DNA from: Cryptomeria japonica
Taxonomy: Eukaryota > Streptophyta > Pinopsida > Cupressales > Cupressaceae
Assembly (NCBI RefSeq): GCF_030272615.1
Contig: NC_081412.1
Span: forward strand, 539,799,835 to 539,863,834
Reading direction: 5' to 3'
DNA: 64,000 nt
In this document: one piece after another, positions 10,202 through 21,837 of the stretch
Layout of the letters: each line of letters opens with the position of its first letter
How positions within the stretch are numbered: position 1 is the stretch's first letter
Made by a program: the position numbers and the translations under genes
Notes under the pieces: generated by a model
What the model was told of the DNA's origin: nothing
Databases searched by the model: none
What the model saw: the letters and a program-made list of their open reading frames with translations, nothing else

Positions 10202-12039
10202 GAGCGATTGGGTGTGGTCCAGTCACGAGAGAGATTTCCCAGACCATGGACATTGATACCGCGGTTGTCTCAGGCTGATCTCGATATTATTGAGAGATGT
10301 GGGTTGACCTCTCTTTTAGATATGCCTCGGTTCACTATGAACTGGGGGCTACTGACAGCATTGGCCGAGAGGTGGCATAGTGATACGAACACCTTCCACT
10401 TTGCGACTGGAGAGATGACAGTCACCCCTGAGGACTGTTACAGGATTTTGCGGATTCCCGTAGTAGGTGCATGACTACCATATGAGCAGTCGGAGGAGGG
10501 TGGGACAGAGGCACTGCATCGCATATTCCAAGATGATACAGTTTGCGGCTATGAGATCCCATGGCAGGAGTTTTTGGACTTGGATTATGCCCCATGCCAT
10601 CCGTACTAGCAGGGTTCATTGGTGGATTCCTTTGTCCTAATCGCAGGTCAAAGGGATTCTCGGTGGGATGAGGGCTGGTTTTGGAGGAGATGGTCACACA
10701 GGGCAGGAGGTTTTCATGGGGGTCAGCTATGCTGGCGCATCTATACAGGAGCTTGCATGAGGTAGTCTACCTCAGTTACGGCAGTTTGTCAGCTGGCGTG
10801 ACATTATTACAGGTATGGTGCTGGGAGCATATTCCAGCAGCGAGGCCACTAGCAGACAGGGATAGGCCTGTGGGGTGCGCATATGCGTACAGATACAGGG
10901 GTCTAGTTGTCCAGCGCAAGCTGGGCAAACTAGAGCACTGGAGGAGGGTACTGGATGATATAGATACGGTCACTTGGTGACCGTACACAGGATGTGAGGT
11001 GTGGGCCGAGGATGGGCTGGAGATGCCCTTTGTGTTCATGACCAGGTACCTGATCGGGAGGACCCCGTTCATGATTGAGAGGTTTTTGGTGACCCAAGTT
11101 TTGAGGCAGTTTGGGTGCCAGCAGGGTATTCCACAGGGGACGTGCCTATATGCATGGTGGCGGCAGGATGTAGCAGATTAGGGGCCGACCATTGATAGTG
11201 GAGTGGCGGTGGAGGAGTTTGTCGGGTTGGCCAAGCAGATATGGGATTATGCCCCTGAGATTCAGGATGCGGGCATGATGGATGAGTTTGCCTGATTGTT
11301 TGCTGCACGGGTAGTGGCCAGGATATCTGATCCTGATGAGATGAGGCCGGCTTTTGATTCTGATGAGGAGGAGGGAGATGCGGGAGATGATGGAGATGAT
11401 GGAGGAGATGGACGAGGGAGAGGAGCTAGAGGGAGATAGGGAGATAGAGGGAGGAGAGGGGATAGAGGTGTGGATAGAGCAGTGCGACAGGGGAGGATAG
11501 ATAGGGGGAGAGGTGGATTGGCTATCGGAGCTGGTGGAGAGGGGAGAGTGGGGGAGGTGTTAGCTATGGTGGGTGGTATAGAGGAGGCTATGCGACCAGC
11601 GCAGAGGAGGAGGATGGATGTACTCCCACCTCCAGCACCGAGGACAGGCCGAGTGGGAGGGGTTCCTCCAGCACAGGTACCACTACGGGTTCGGATCTTG
11701 GGTCATATGGAGGATGCTCAGATGCGGACCTTGCAGATTACTGTTCAGTAGCTGCAGGCACAAATTTTGACCTATCAGTGGTAGATTTCTCAGTTGACCA
11801 CTGAGCGAGATACCAAGATAGAGTAGAGGGGACGAGCGGAGGAGGTGGTGTCTAGTATGCAGAGAGCAGCGGCGGGTGGTCCTATGAGAGACACCCTGAG
11901 AGAGCTAGTGCTGAGATCTCAGGAGGTGGAGTATTATAGGCGGCAATACCCAGGGATCGCTGAGTACAGAGTTTTGCATAGTCGAGATCTAGTCGATCTC
12001 GAGATACTAGGTCACGATCTGAGAGCCGAGGTGTTATGA
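10202..12039 (+). pseudogene. Antisense plant mobile domain (PMD) gene inside E2
   Basis: The first part (10202-10474) reads ALAERWHSDTNTFHF, then TGEMTVTPEDCYRILRIPV, the classic start of the PMD. After a frame change, 10681-11181 gives RRFSWGSAMLAHLYRSLHE, LLQVWCWEHI and VLRQFGCQQGIPQG, the C-terminal PMD core. The remaining part to 12039 is rich in Gly, Arg and acidic residues (RGR and DEEEGDAGDDGDD) and ends in a polar region. PMD proteins include Arabidopsis MAIN/MAIL1 (nuclear, gene silencing) and proteins carried by transposons. In-frame stops lie at 10472, 10978, 11179, 11293, 11437, 11749, 11782 and 11824 (TAG or TGA only), plus one frameshift between 10474 and 10681. Its strand is opposite to gag-pol. 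Confidence 0.9.
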
Positions 12040-13523
12040 GGCCATCGAGACAGGACCCTCCTGGGGATCCAGGGGCGGGTGCATCTGGAGCGAGACCATC
12101 TCCGTCAGGGGATAGTCATACTTGAGAGACGTGGTCTCTGTTGTATTTTTTAGCATTGTATTCTTTGTACTAGACATAGTGTTTTGACACATTTTGTACA
12201 TTTGGAGCATTTTTTGAGATATATATATATTCGACACCATTTGCTTTGATTATGTGATGTGTTTATATGGATGCATGTGATGTGGGCTATTTCGTTATTT
12301 TATGATGATGCAATGCTTAAATGTACGATGCAAGATGTATGTTTTAGATTTATCTTGAAAATGAGAGGTATGATTTGATATGCTGTGAGATGTATGATTT
12401 GATAATGAGATGTATGATATGCTATGAAATGTATCTTGAAAATGAGATGTATGATATGCTGTGCAATGTAGTGTACAATGATATGTAACTAAGCGTAAAA
12501 ATGATATGCAACTAATTGTAAAATGATATGCAACTAATTGTAAAAATGATATGCAACTAATGTGTTTGGAGCATCCTCATTTTGCATTTTACCATCCCTG
12601 ATATAACCATTGTATTTGTTTTCTTTGTAAGTTTCATCATTGAGCATTGATTTGTTTAGGATATGTTGAAAATTTATACAAGCATAATGGTATAATTGAA
12701 CTATGATGACCTGAGAAAAATTTACATGATGTTTGATTTTGCAAGATAGCACAAGCGTCAAGGTATAATTGAACCAGGACGACATGAGTCCGTATTGCAT
12801 AAACAGACAAGATTAAATCAATCGTATGCGTGAAGTGGAATCAGGCCTTTAGTGATATTTGATGTATCACGTCTCGAGGCAAGGATTCACACAGTACAAG
12901 TGATTGCCTCCCAAATAGAAGACTAAGAAAATATTGGAAGTTCCCCATGATCTCTAGCTTTGAAGCATCTTATGAGATAAGGAGAAGATTCCAATAATTA
13001 AAAAGTTCAAAATACAAAATAGTTAAGACTTTTATGCGATAATGCAACATTTAGTACTTCAGAAAATCATCCATCCTTGGTAGTTTTGTCAACTGTTTTG
13101 TTTTGTTTTTGCGATGAAGTGTAGTTTTGTTTGTTGGATGTCATGCTTCTGATCTTTTCAATAGTTGGAATGTCTTGAATGTTTGCAAGTTTTAATGCCC
13201 CTAGCTGAGTGTGCCTTGTGAGATGATCATGTACAGCGATTTCCAAGCCATGGTGGAATGTGGTAAGAGGATAGATATATATGGATAACCCAGAATAGTG
13301 ACTAGGCTAAGTATGTCCTGAATGGATATATGCTAAGTGTCGGGCGATGGTCGATAACGGTTTGATGGATAAAATAGCATGGAGATAGATAGAGGAGCCG
13401 TTCTTTCACAAGAGCGCCTGTTTACCAGGTTTTCACCATTTGTTTTTATTGTACTTTGTTTTTGCTTTTTCTGGATTTTTTTTATTTATTTTTTTTTTTT
13501 GGCTTTTCTGTGCACTAGGCTAC
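12040..13523. other. E2 region between the convergent PMD and integrase ends
   Basis: No gene is seen. At 12300-12476 there are degenerate repeats of ATGTATGATATGCT. At 12477-12565 there are four units of 20-23 bp reading AAAATGATATGCAACTAAT. A long T-rich run lies at 13440-13500, just past the integrase stop. As the two transcription units converge here, both transcripts probably end in this stretch, but no poly(A) signal stands out. Confidence 0.6.
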
Positions 13524-14690
13524 TTAAGTATAATACTTCTTCAGATGAATGTTGTTATTTGGGTCATCAAGCACATCTCCTTCTGAAGTTGTAAGCTGAT
13601 AGGCATCTGATCCATAAGCTAATATGATGACATAGGGACCCAACCAGTTAGGTTCAAATTTCCCTTTCTTTTCTCTATCTTGCTGATTTCTTGGATTTTC
13701 TTTGAGGACTAGGTCACCAACTTTGAACTTTCTAGAAATGACCTTGTGATTGTAGCTTCTGCACATGCGTTGCTGATATGCTTTGAGATGAGTGTAAGCA
13801 TGTTGGCGTCTTTCATCTAATAGTTCAAGTTCTTGCAGTTGGTTAACTCGATATTCTTCATCTGGGATTAAACCTTTCAAAGAGACTCTGAGAGATGGAA
13901 TTTCTACCTCCAAGGGCAAAATAGCCTTTGATCCATATACCAATGAGTATGGTGTTGCTCCTGTAGGTGTACAGATGCTGGTTCTGTATGCCCAAAGTGC
14001 TGGATTGAGTTGTACGTGCCAATCTTTGCCTGCATCATTCATTGTTTTCTTTAGGATTTTCAAGATGGTTTTGTTAGATGCTTCTGCTTGACCGTTGCCC
14101 TGTGGGTAATATGGTGTACAAAATCGATGTTGGATTTTGAACTTTTCACATAGTTCCTGTACATCTTGGTTTTTGAAAGGTCGTCCATTATATGTGATGA
14201 TTGAACTTGGAATGCCATATCTGCAAATCAGATAATTTAGGATAAAAGAGGTAATTTGTTTCCCAGTCACTGTGGTCATGGGAACTGCTGCGATCCATTT
14301 GGTAAAGTATTTTGTTGCAGTTATAATGAACTTGTGTCCATTTGAAGATGAAGGATGAATTTTGCCAACCAGGTGTAGTCCCCACTGACAAAAGGGCTAG
14401 GACATTGTAAATGGCTGCAGTTCCTGTGCTGGTGCATGTATCAGATTGCCATGGATTTGGCATTTAGGACATTTCTTGGCGAAATGATATGAGTCTTTTT
14501 CCATTGTAGGCCAGTAGTATCCCATCCGTAGAATTTTTTTAGCAAGAGTAGTGCCACTTGAATGTGTGCCACAAATACCTTCATGAAGCTCGTGTAAAGA
14601 AGAATCGGAATCATTACGATCAAGGCAACGAAGAAGAGTACCATCGAGACCTCGACGATATAAAGTATCAGCGGTAAGGGTGTAACAAGC
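13524..14690 (-). pseudogene. E2 integrase (Ty3/gypsy)
   Basis: The minus strand starts with a zinc-binding HHCC module (HELHEG...THSSGTTLAKK...CPKCQIHG) at about 14640-14440. Next come the catalytic core, with KYFTKW, RPFKN and YYPQGNGQAEASN, and the GPY/F-type end (WLGPYVIIL). Integrase inserts the cDNA into chromosomes through a D-D-35-E triad. Two of the three acids are gone: the usual Asp is His in GLHLVGK (about 14380) and Tyr in ITYNGRP (about 14200). The Glu in GQAEASN remains. A TAG at 14397-14399 interrupts the frame. A frameshift separates this gene from the RNase H upstream, at about 14870. Confidence 0.93.
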
Positions 14691-14829
14691 GGCTTGTTAG
14701 ATAAAGTTACATTTTTGATTACGTGATTGGTCAATTGGTAAGATATTGTGTTTGAGGTAGTCATATATTGGTCCATATAACGGAGAATCTGAACTAGTTA
14801 AGGCATAGATAACCTGGGATTCAGAGTGG

Positions 14830-15327
14830 TCATAGGCGGGGGAGAATAGTTGCTCTACCAGGAACTTGTAACAACTCTGTTGCTCTAGAATTTGTAGGTA
14901 GTGAAGCGATAGTAGCCATTGCATCGGCTACTTTGTTGTTCAATCTTGGTATTCGTTCAAAGGTGATGTGCACAAAATATTGTTTGAAGTCATCCACCAT
15001 CCATTTGTAGGGTAGTAGCTTGTCATCCTTTGTCTGATAGTTGTTGTTGATTTGATTAACAACTAGTTGTGAATCGCCATAAACTTTTAGTTCTGTGATT
15101 TTCCATTCGACAGCCATTTTGATGCCTATAACCAATACCTCATATTTAGCCACATTATTTGTGCATGGGAACATAAGCCTATATGATCTCGGCATAGTGT
15201 GTCCTTCAGGAGTGATGAATAGAATGCCGGCCCCTGAACCATGTTGTGTATAAGATCCATCAAAGTATAGGGTCCATTGTTTGGGAGAAAGAGCAAGAAC
15301 ATCCTGGTTTGGAAATTCAATCTCCAT
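14830..15327 (-). pseudogene. E2 second, archaeal-type RNase H (Tat hallmark)
   Basis: The minus strand reads WTLYFDGSYTQHGSGAGI, then CTNNVAKYEVLVIGI, VYGDSQLVVNQI and NNKVADAMATI. The four acids D23, E63, D85 and D135 (counted from 15327) match the RNase H set and are all present. This domain, additional to the RNase H joined to RT, is the known feature of the Tat/Ogre branch of plant Ty3/gypsy elements. It is in frame with the RT. Stops at 15391, 15448 and 15535 lie between it and the RT, and the C-terminal end runs into a frame change. Confidence 0.9.
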
Positions 15328-15393
15328 GGTTTGTTTTCCTGGTAGCGATGCTTCAGCTAGCTGATCTGCACTTGCTTGTCCTTTGATGGCTCA

Positions 15394-16695
15394 TCTTTCT
15401 ATGTACTGGATGTCAAATTCACTAAGAATCATGACCCATTTAGCCAATCAACCTGTAAGAGCTGCCTTGCTGAGTAGATATTTGAGAGGATCAATCTTTG
15501 CTACTAGCTTAATAGTGTGTGCTAGCATATAATGTCAGAACTTTTGGGATGCAAAGACCACTGTGAGGCAAGCCTTTTCAATGAAGGTATAGTTGAATTC
15601 ATAACCATTCAATGTCTGACTGATGTAATATATGGCTTGTTCCTTTCCTTGTTGATCTTCTTGTGCCAATAGTGCCCCCAGCGATATATCTGTTGTGGAG
15701 ATATATAGTATAAGTGGCTTTCCTACGACTGGTGGTACTAGAACTGGTGGATTCATCAGGTACTGTTTGATTTGGTAAAAGGATTCCGCACACTTAGTCT
15801 CCCATTTGAATGGTACATTTTTGTGTAGCAAATGATTAAATGGTAGACTTTTATCTGCTAGCTGAGCGATGAATCGCCTGATTGATTGAAGTCATCCCTG
15901 TAGAGATCTGAGTTGACTGATATTCTTTGGGGGTGGCATGTCCATAATAGCTTGTACCTTTGCTGGATCAACTTCAATACCCTTAGCTAAGACTATGTAG
16001 CCTAGTAACTTGCCTGATGTAACCCCGAAGACACACTTCTTAGGGTTGAGCCTGACTTGGAATTTCTGCAATCTATCAAAGATCCTTGTTAGGATGTCGA
16101 GATGTTCAGCTCTGGTGAAGGATTTAGCTAGTAAATCATCCACATAGTCTTCCATAAATGTGTGCATCATGTCATGGAAGATTGTTGTCATTGCTCTTTG
16201 ATAAGTGGCCCCTGCATTCTTTAAGCCAAAAGGCATAACATTCCAACAGTACATTCCCCAAGGACAAGTGAACGCTATTTTATCTTGATCTTCAGGAGCT
16301 ATTTTGATTTGATTATAGCCTGAGAAACCGTCCATTAATGAGAGCATTGCATGGTCTGTTGTGAGGTCTACATTTATGTCGATACTGGGTAGAGGAAAGT
16401 CATCTTTTGGACAAGCTTTGTTGATGTCCCTGAAGTCAGTACATATTCTGATACTACCATCTGGTTTTGATACTGGAATGATGTTGGAAATCCATTCTGC
16501 ACAGTCAATGGGTTGGATGAATCCGACATCTAATAGTTTCTTTAGTTCAGTTTTGACCATGAGTGCCACCTGTGGATACATCTTTCGTAGCTTTTGCTTG
16601 ACTGGCTTGACTCTTGTAGAAATGGACAAGTGATGCATGATTAAGTGTGGATCTACTCTGGGCATATTAGCATATGACCAAGCAAAGTTAATTTG
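15394..16695 (-). pseudogene. E2 reverse transcriptase and first RNase H
   Basis: From 16665 the minus strand shows MPRVDPHLIMHHL, KPVKQKLRK, ACPKDDFPLP, LMDGFSGYNQI with the first catalytic Asp (about residue 112), MPFGLKNAGATYQR, and YVDD at about residues 174-177. The thumb and RNase H follow at 15831-15535: FKWETKCAESF, TDISLGALLAQED and ISQTL. All three RT aspartates are kept. Stops: TAG at 16696-16698 before the domain, TGA at 15892-15894, TGA at 15535-15537, TGA at 15448-15450 and TGA at 15391-15393. Several replace a position where relatives have Trp. It is read in one frame with the linker upstream. Confidence 0.95.
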
Positions 16696-16698
16696 CTA

Positions 16699-17844
16699 TT
16701 CTTTAAAGAAGATGATGAATGTCGATCTTTCTTCCTTTGTCAGGGATTCTGCAAGGTGTATGTTTCTGGCTGCTTCCGTGGTACCAATGTTGATTGATTG
16801 AGTGGGTTCAATCAATATAGGTGATTGCTCATGAAAGCGTTTAGAAAGAGTGTCAAGTCTCCCATCGTTAGGTGCCTTAAAAAGGTTTTCACCCTCAGAT
16901 GCGTCCTTTATTTTTACTTTTTTGTCATCTAGAGCTGCCATTGACTGGTTTTCAGCATCCGATCCTTTATTTGGTTTATTTTTGCGACTAAGAGACTTGG
17001 CACTCCCTGTTTGGCAGACATCATTACTTTGTTCACTGGTAGAGTCTATTTTAGGATTTGCGGTACATAGGTAATGGATAATAGATTCATCATCCGGGAA
17101 AATTGGTATATCATGGGTTTCAGGTTCAGCCCAATCGATGAGGTTAGGAAAGACAAGTGGTAAGGAATCGTTGGGTGGATCAAGCTCTGCTACTGTAAGT
17201 GTTAGGATAGAGTTTTCATCGTGATGGGTCTTGGTTTTAAAGAAGTCCAAGGTTTTATCGAGGTCTTCGATGGTATCATCTTCCACATAGACTTGTTCGT
17301 AATATTTTTGTTCGCTTTCCTTGGCATCATAGATATTTTGTGGTCCAAATTCAAGAGGTCTATCTTCTGCATTATGTTCTTCTTGAGAAAGGGATATGGA
17401 ATCAGTATCATCTGGGATATTTGTAGTAGCATTGGAGCAGGTACCCCACTCATATTCATTGGAATCTGTCTCATAGGCATCATCTCAGATTCTATCCGTG
17501 CTGTAAATAGGTATGTTATATGGTGAAAACAAATTTTTGATGATGGATACCATTTTGATATTTTGAGTTGATTTTGTGTCAGATCCATTTTCTACTTGTT
17601 GGATTTGTTCATAGACTGTGCTTCCTTGGGGAGGAATAATGGTATCTGGAGATGGCATGATTTGTTCTTGAGACATTGGTGTTTGAATATGAGCTACTGC
17701 TGCAGATAGGGCCCTCTTATGACTTAGAATCTTTCCCTGATGCAACTTCTGATCTTGAAGTTCCTGTGCCTTGCGGATTGTTTCTGCTGATTCAAAGAGT
17801 GCTTCTGCCAGGATTCTTCGTTGTACTTCTTCTTTACCTTCCAT
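16699..17844 (-). pseudogene. E2 acidic linker between protease and RT
   Basis: On the minus strand about 380 codons rich in Asp, Glu, Gln and Ser, with no catalytic motif. It starts with an alpha-helical stretch (EGKEEVQRRILAEALFESAE) and ends with LTKEERSTFIIFFKE just before RT. TGA at 17485-17487 interrupts it. It is out of frame by one with the protease part, the shift being near 17850. Tat elements usually have such a variable linker; its role is unknown. Confidence 0.75.
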
Positions 17845-19334
17845 TGAGGTTTTGTAGTTATGTTGGATGGTCTTTTCAATGGGAACATGAATTTAGAACC
17901 CAATCCTGCTTTGTTTCTACTAGGTTGTGAAGGAAGATCTATAGGTTCAGTGACTCCTTCCTTGCGCTTCCCAATAGGTCCTTTACCGCCATATCCCATT
18001 TGCTTCATGATTAAGTATCCTTTTCCATACAAGTGTGTTGGTAAAACAATGTCCAGAGCGACTGCTCTATTATCTTCTTCCTCATCTTTGTATAACCAGC
18101 TAAGAATGTCCTTGTCTTCTAATTCATGTGCTAGAGTACCCAATTGGATGAAGGTACCATCAAATTTGGTGATGGGTTGAGTGGCAAGATGTGTTGATGT
18201 AGTAGGCAAACCATGCGATCTAGGTGATGTTGGCAATTTGGCGAAACATAAAGGCTCCAAAGAGTATTCTCCCATGCCCTGGTCTTTGATTTGCATCTTC
18301 TGTTTGAAGTCTTCAAACAAGGAATTGGGCTTTGCTGTTTGTAGATCTGATGTCAAGGGTCGTTGTTTTTCTCTATTATGAGGAACCAAACTATCCTGAG
18401 CTACCCCCATTGCGTTGCAATGTTGAAATGGATTGTGATCAGTTAATATGGAAATTTCTTGTCCATAATAAGGAAACTTGACACACTGGTGATACGTAGA
18501 AGGTACTGCTTGCATTTCATGTATCCAGGGTCGCCCTAACAAAATATTGTAGGTTAGATCTATGTCTAAGACTTGACATATAGTATCCTTTTGCACTAGT
18601 CCCACTTGAATAGGTAATAGCACAGTTCCTTTAGAGGACCTTTCCTCATCATCATATGCTTTTATGGTAATCTTCTTGCAAGGATCAATAGATTCTTCTG
18701 AGAAGCCTAATGCATGGATAAGCTTTAAAGTACATATATTAAATCCGGCTCCTCCATCTATTAAGACTCTTTTTACTCGGTGTTTGCAAACAATGACTTC
18801 AATATGGAGAGGATTATTATGCAGATGACTCAAAGAAGTATTGTCATGCTCTGAGAAGGTGAGGTTATGAGGTCCTGTCATATGGGCGACCATGGCTTGA
18901 AATCTGTCTGTATCCAGATTTTGAGGTACATTTATTTCCAATAGTGCTTGCTCTAATATATCTTTGTGCTTTGGTGATAGTTTCAATAATTCCAAGATAG
19001 ATATCTGAGCTGGAGTCTTGTGTAGTTGGCTAACTAAGTCATATTGGATTTTTGGTGTGGTAGTTGTAGGTGCAATATGTCCCTTCAAGACATATTTCTG
19101 ATTTCGGGTTGTTACATTGAACGATTCATGATCACGCCGATCTCGAATGGTGATGAAATTGACTTGATGATCTTCAGCTGATATGTGGTTGATGGTGTTG
19201 TTGTAGATGTGATTAATACGAGCTCTGCGTGTATCATCCGAAGTTGATGCTCCATCTTTGTTGTAATTTGGGAGAGGATTTTTGAAGGCTTCGTGATCAC
19301 CATTTGTTTTGAGACCATCCACCGTTAAGTCACC
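17724..19334 (-). pseudogene. E2 protease and G-patch segment
   Basis: On the minus strand, residues about 185-270 from 19322 form a retropepsin-like fold: RVLIDGGAGFNICTL with active Asp at about 189, and LLGRPWIHEM as the second flap-side motif. The usual D-S/T-G appears as D-G-G. At about residues 432-476 a G-patch follows: YLIMKQMGYGGKGPIGKRK, then VTEPI and KAGLGSKF. G-patch domains bind RNA or helicases and are known next to proteases in some retroelements. The protease would cut Gag-Pol inside particles. The segment ends at a frame change near 17850 and the stop at 17724. Confidence 0.88.
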
Positions 19335-20978
19335 TCAATCAATCATGTCCTGTACTATGTGTTTCAATTTCATGCACTAGTTCGTTCTATGAACCTTGTT
19401 ACGATGAAAATCACAATAATGTGAATCATTCCACCAAGGTGGTTTGATTGGGGGTTCATAGTTGTTGATTGGAGGCAAAGAAAGAATCTTGTTTGCCAAA
19501 AGTTCTCTGAACACTGATTCTAATGATTGTCCCAGTGGTGTGAAAATACGCTTTTGGAAATTGTTGGTGTTATTGCGTGAATTTTTGTTAGGTTCTGGAT
19601 TCATGTTTTTGCTTTGAGTATCGTTGGTGTTGTTTGTGTTGAGTTTTCCTTGATCAGTGTTTGGTGCATATGTGTTAGCACTGGCAGTAGCATTTTTAGG
19701 ATTTTTTGTATTTTGAGGATTTTCGGATAATGCAAGCACTGGTTGCTTAGATTTGGGATCATATGGTTCATTGTTGCCTTCATTTTTGTTTTGAGTCCAA
19801 AATCGAGTTTTGTCAAGGTTGGCGTTGTTCTGATTATTGTAGTTTGATGAGTTGGTTCCTTCCTTGTAGAATTTGAGTGTTCCCCTTTTGACACATGCTT
19901 CCTTTACTTGAATGCCATTTTCAATCAATTTAGCGAAAGATGGTATGCATTGAAGTTTTAGTCTGTAACTCATTTCACCATTTAAGTTATCGATGAAGAT
20001 TTCCATTTTCTCCTTTTCAAGAATATCTCGAGGATATCGTGATACCATGCATCGCTAGCGTTGAAGGAACATCATGAATGTTTCATTGTTCTTTTGTTTG
20101 GTATTACAGACATCTAGCATGGTTATGGCATGTTGGATGTTGTATGAATAGTGGGTTATGAATTTGTTAACCAATTCATCAAATGATCGAACAGGTGGCG
20201 AAATTTTGGATAACCATTCCATTGTTTGTCCTCCCAGACTTCTTGGGAATAACCTCATCAGATAAGTGTCATCATGAGCAAATTCAAGACTCATGGTGCA
20301 AAATTCTTGAACATGATCCCGATGATCACTTTTCCCATCATATTTATCAAATTTGGGAACATCAAAATTTGGAGGAAAAGGTATCATGTTCAAGCTTCTA
20401 TCAAATGGATAAGGACAGATTTCGTTTATAGAGTACCGCACTGTTGTCCCTTGTTGCATATCTTGTATTTGTCTTTGCAACATTTGCATTTGTTGAGTAA
20501 GAGCAACCAAGGGCGCATTATCTTGCCAAGGGAAGAGTTCTTCCCTCGTATTTGTTCTTAACTGAAAAGGTGTGGTAAAAGGTATGTTTTGTTCTGGAGT
20601 TTCGAGCTCAGGTATACACATTTCTGGCATTCGTCATTCTGGAATATGTTGCTCAGGTATGTGAGTTTCTTCTTCTCTTTGTTGTTCTTGATATGCATAT
20701 TGTCGAGACCCGGTTTGAAAAATGTTTGCATCGAAATCTTCAGGAAGTTTAACGCCTTTACTTGTGAGCATGAGCAGATACTTTTCTTTATCATTTTCCA
20801 TAAGCCTTTCAACAAGTTTTTGGAATGAAGGGTTTTCTTGACATTCCTTAAGAAGTGCTTCAATAATTTTAGGCTCTTCTGAGTGTGAAACTTCAAAAGG
20901 GTTTGACAATCTTCGATTCATACTTGATTCTGCGTGTGTCTCGCTTTGTTGGTTCTTTTGAGAGCGAGTAACAAGCAT
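19335..20978 (-). pseudogene. E2 gag (Ty3/gypsy Tat type)
   Basis: I place the start at the ATG at 20978 (MLVTRSQKNQQ), where relatives also begin, though the frame is open to an ATG at 21080. The capsid-like retrotransposon Gag core lies at about 20480-19950: FDVPKFDKYDGKSDHRDHV, LFPRSLGGQTMEWL and SFDELVNKFITHYSYN. A polar Asn-rich stretch follows. Near 19430-19380 there is a zinc-knuckle-like YCDFHRNKVHRTN, a stop, then C. Stops in frame: 20634 (TGA), 20055 (TAG), 19377 (TAG), 19335 (TGA). Gag forms the particle that packages the RNA. Confidence 0.88.
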
Positions 20979-21837
20979 TTTAGTAGAAACTTTCAGTAAT
21001 GAAGGGTACAAAATCCTCTTCGATGTGTGGCTCGGGGGTTGGTGGTTATGGTCGAGATGTGTTATACGTGATGCACTCATCGGGAAAGAATGCTGGATTA
21101 ACCTTTCCTCCGCGGTTTATTTTTTGATTAAAAGCAGACTTTTGACAGTATGCTCTTGTCTTCAAGGGTTCTTTGTCAAATTCGCTAGATTTGTCTTGGA
21201 TATAACGTTTGACGTGATGAAGGAATACCCGATGAGATTTGAAAAGTTGACGATTGATGTATAAAAACTTATTTCTCTTGATGAATTTGGAAAAACTAGG
21301 TTGTTGTTTCTTCAGCGTGATGTTACGATAAAGGTTCTTTCTTCTCAGAATAAGGAGATTAGTCATGCATGAGCGATCAATAGTTTCCTTTGATTGGTTT
21401 GGATTCAGTTGGTTCTTGTTTTTGAAAATTTCAAATCTTACTTTATCAAAGTGAAGGTTTTTAGATACCCCTTCACGACAAAGCGCGTCAAATGATATGG
21501 ATAAAAGTCTCCCGATCTGGAAACTTGATTTGACAATTTAAAATTTTTAAACAAGTGTTTTGAGATAAAAATCCGTAAGATGGTAAAGGATTCTATTGAT
21601 ACTGATGATGAAATTTCTGGATTATGATAGGAGAGACATCCTTTATCATGCGATTCGTTTAGGATTCTGACAACTTTTGTTTTGACACAAATTTAGTTTG
21701 GGAAATAGTTTTAATGTTTTGTTTGTCACTCTATTTTGATAAAAGATGATGTTGATGGAAACAGGTTTCTAAAAATATTTTTGAAAATTTCAAAAATTTT
21801 CCTGGTTTTTTGCTCTTTGTTTTTCTGTTTTTGGATC

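Noticed and set aside
13440-13500. T-rich run as a transcription terminator
   Set aside because: Plant RNA polymerase II does not end at such runs; it may only mark the region where the two transcripts converge.
14188-14776. Two minus-strand open frames of 91 and 111 codons
   Set aside because: They overlap the integrase in other frames; the zinc-binding motif and core are read in the integrase frame.
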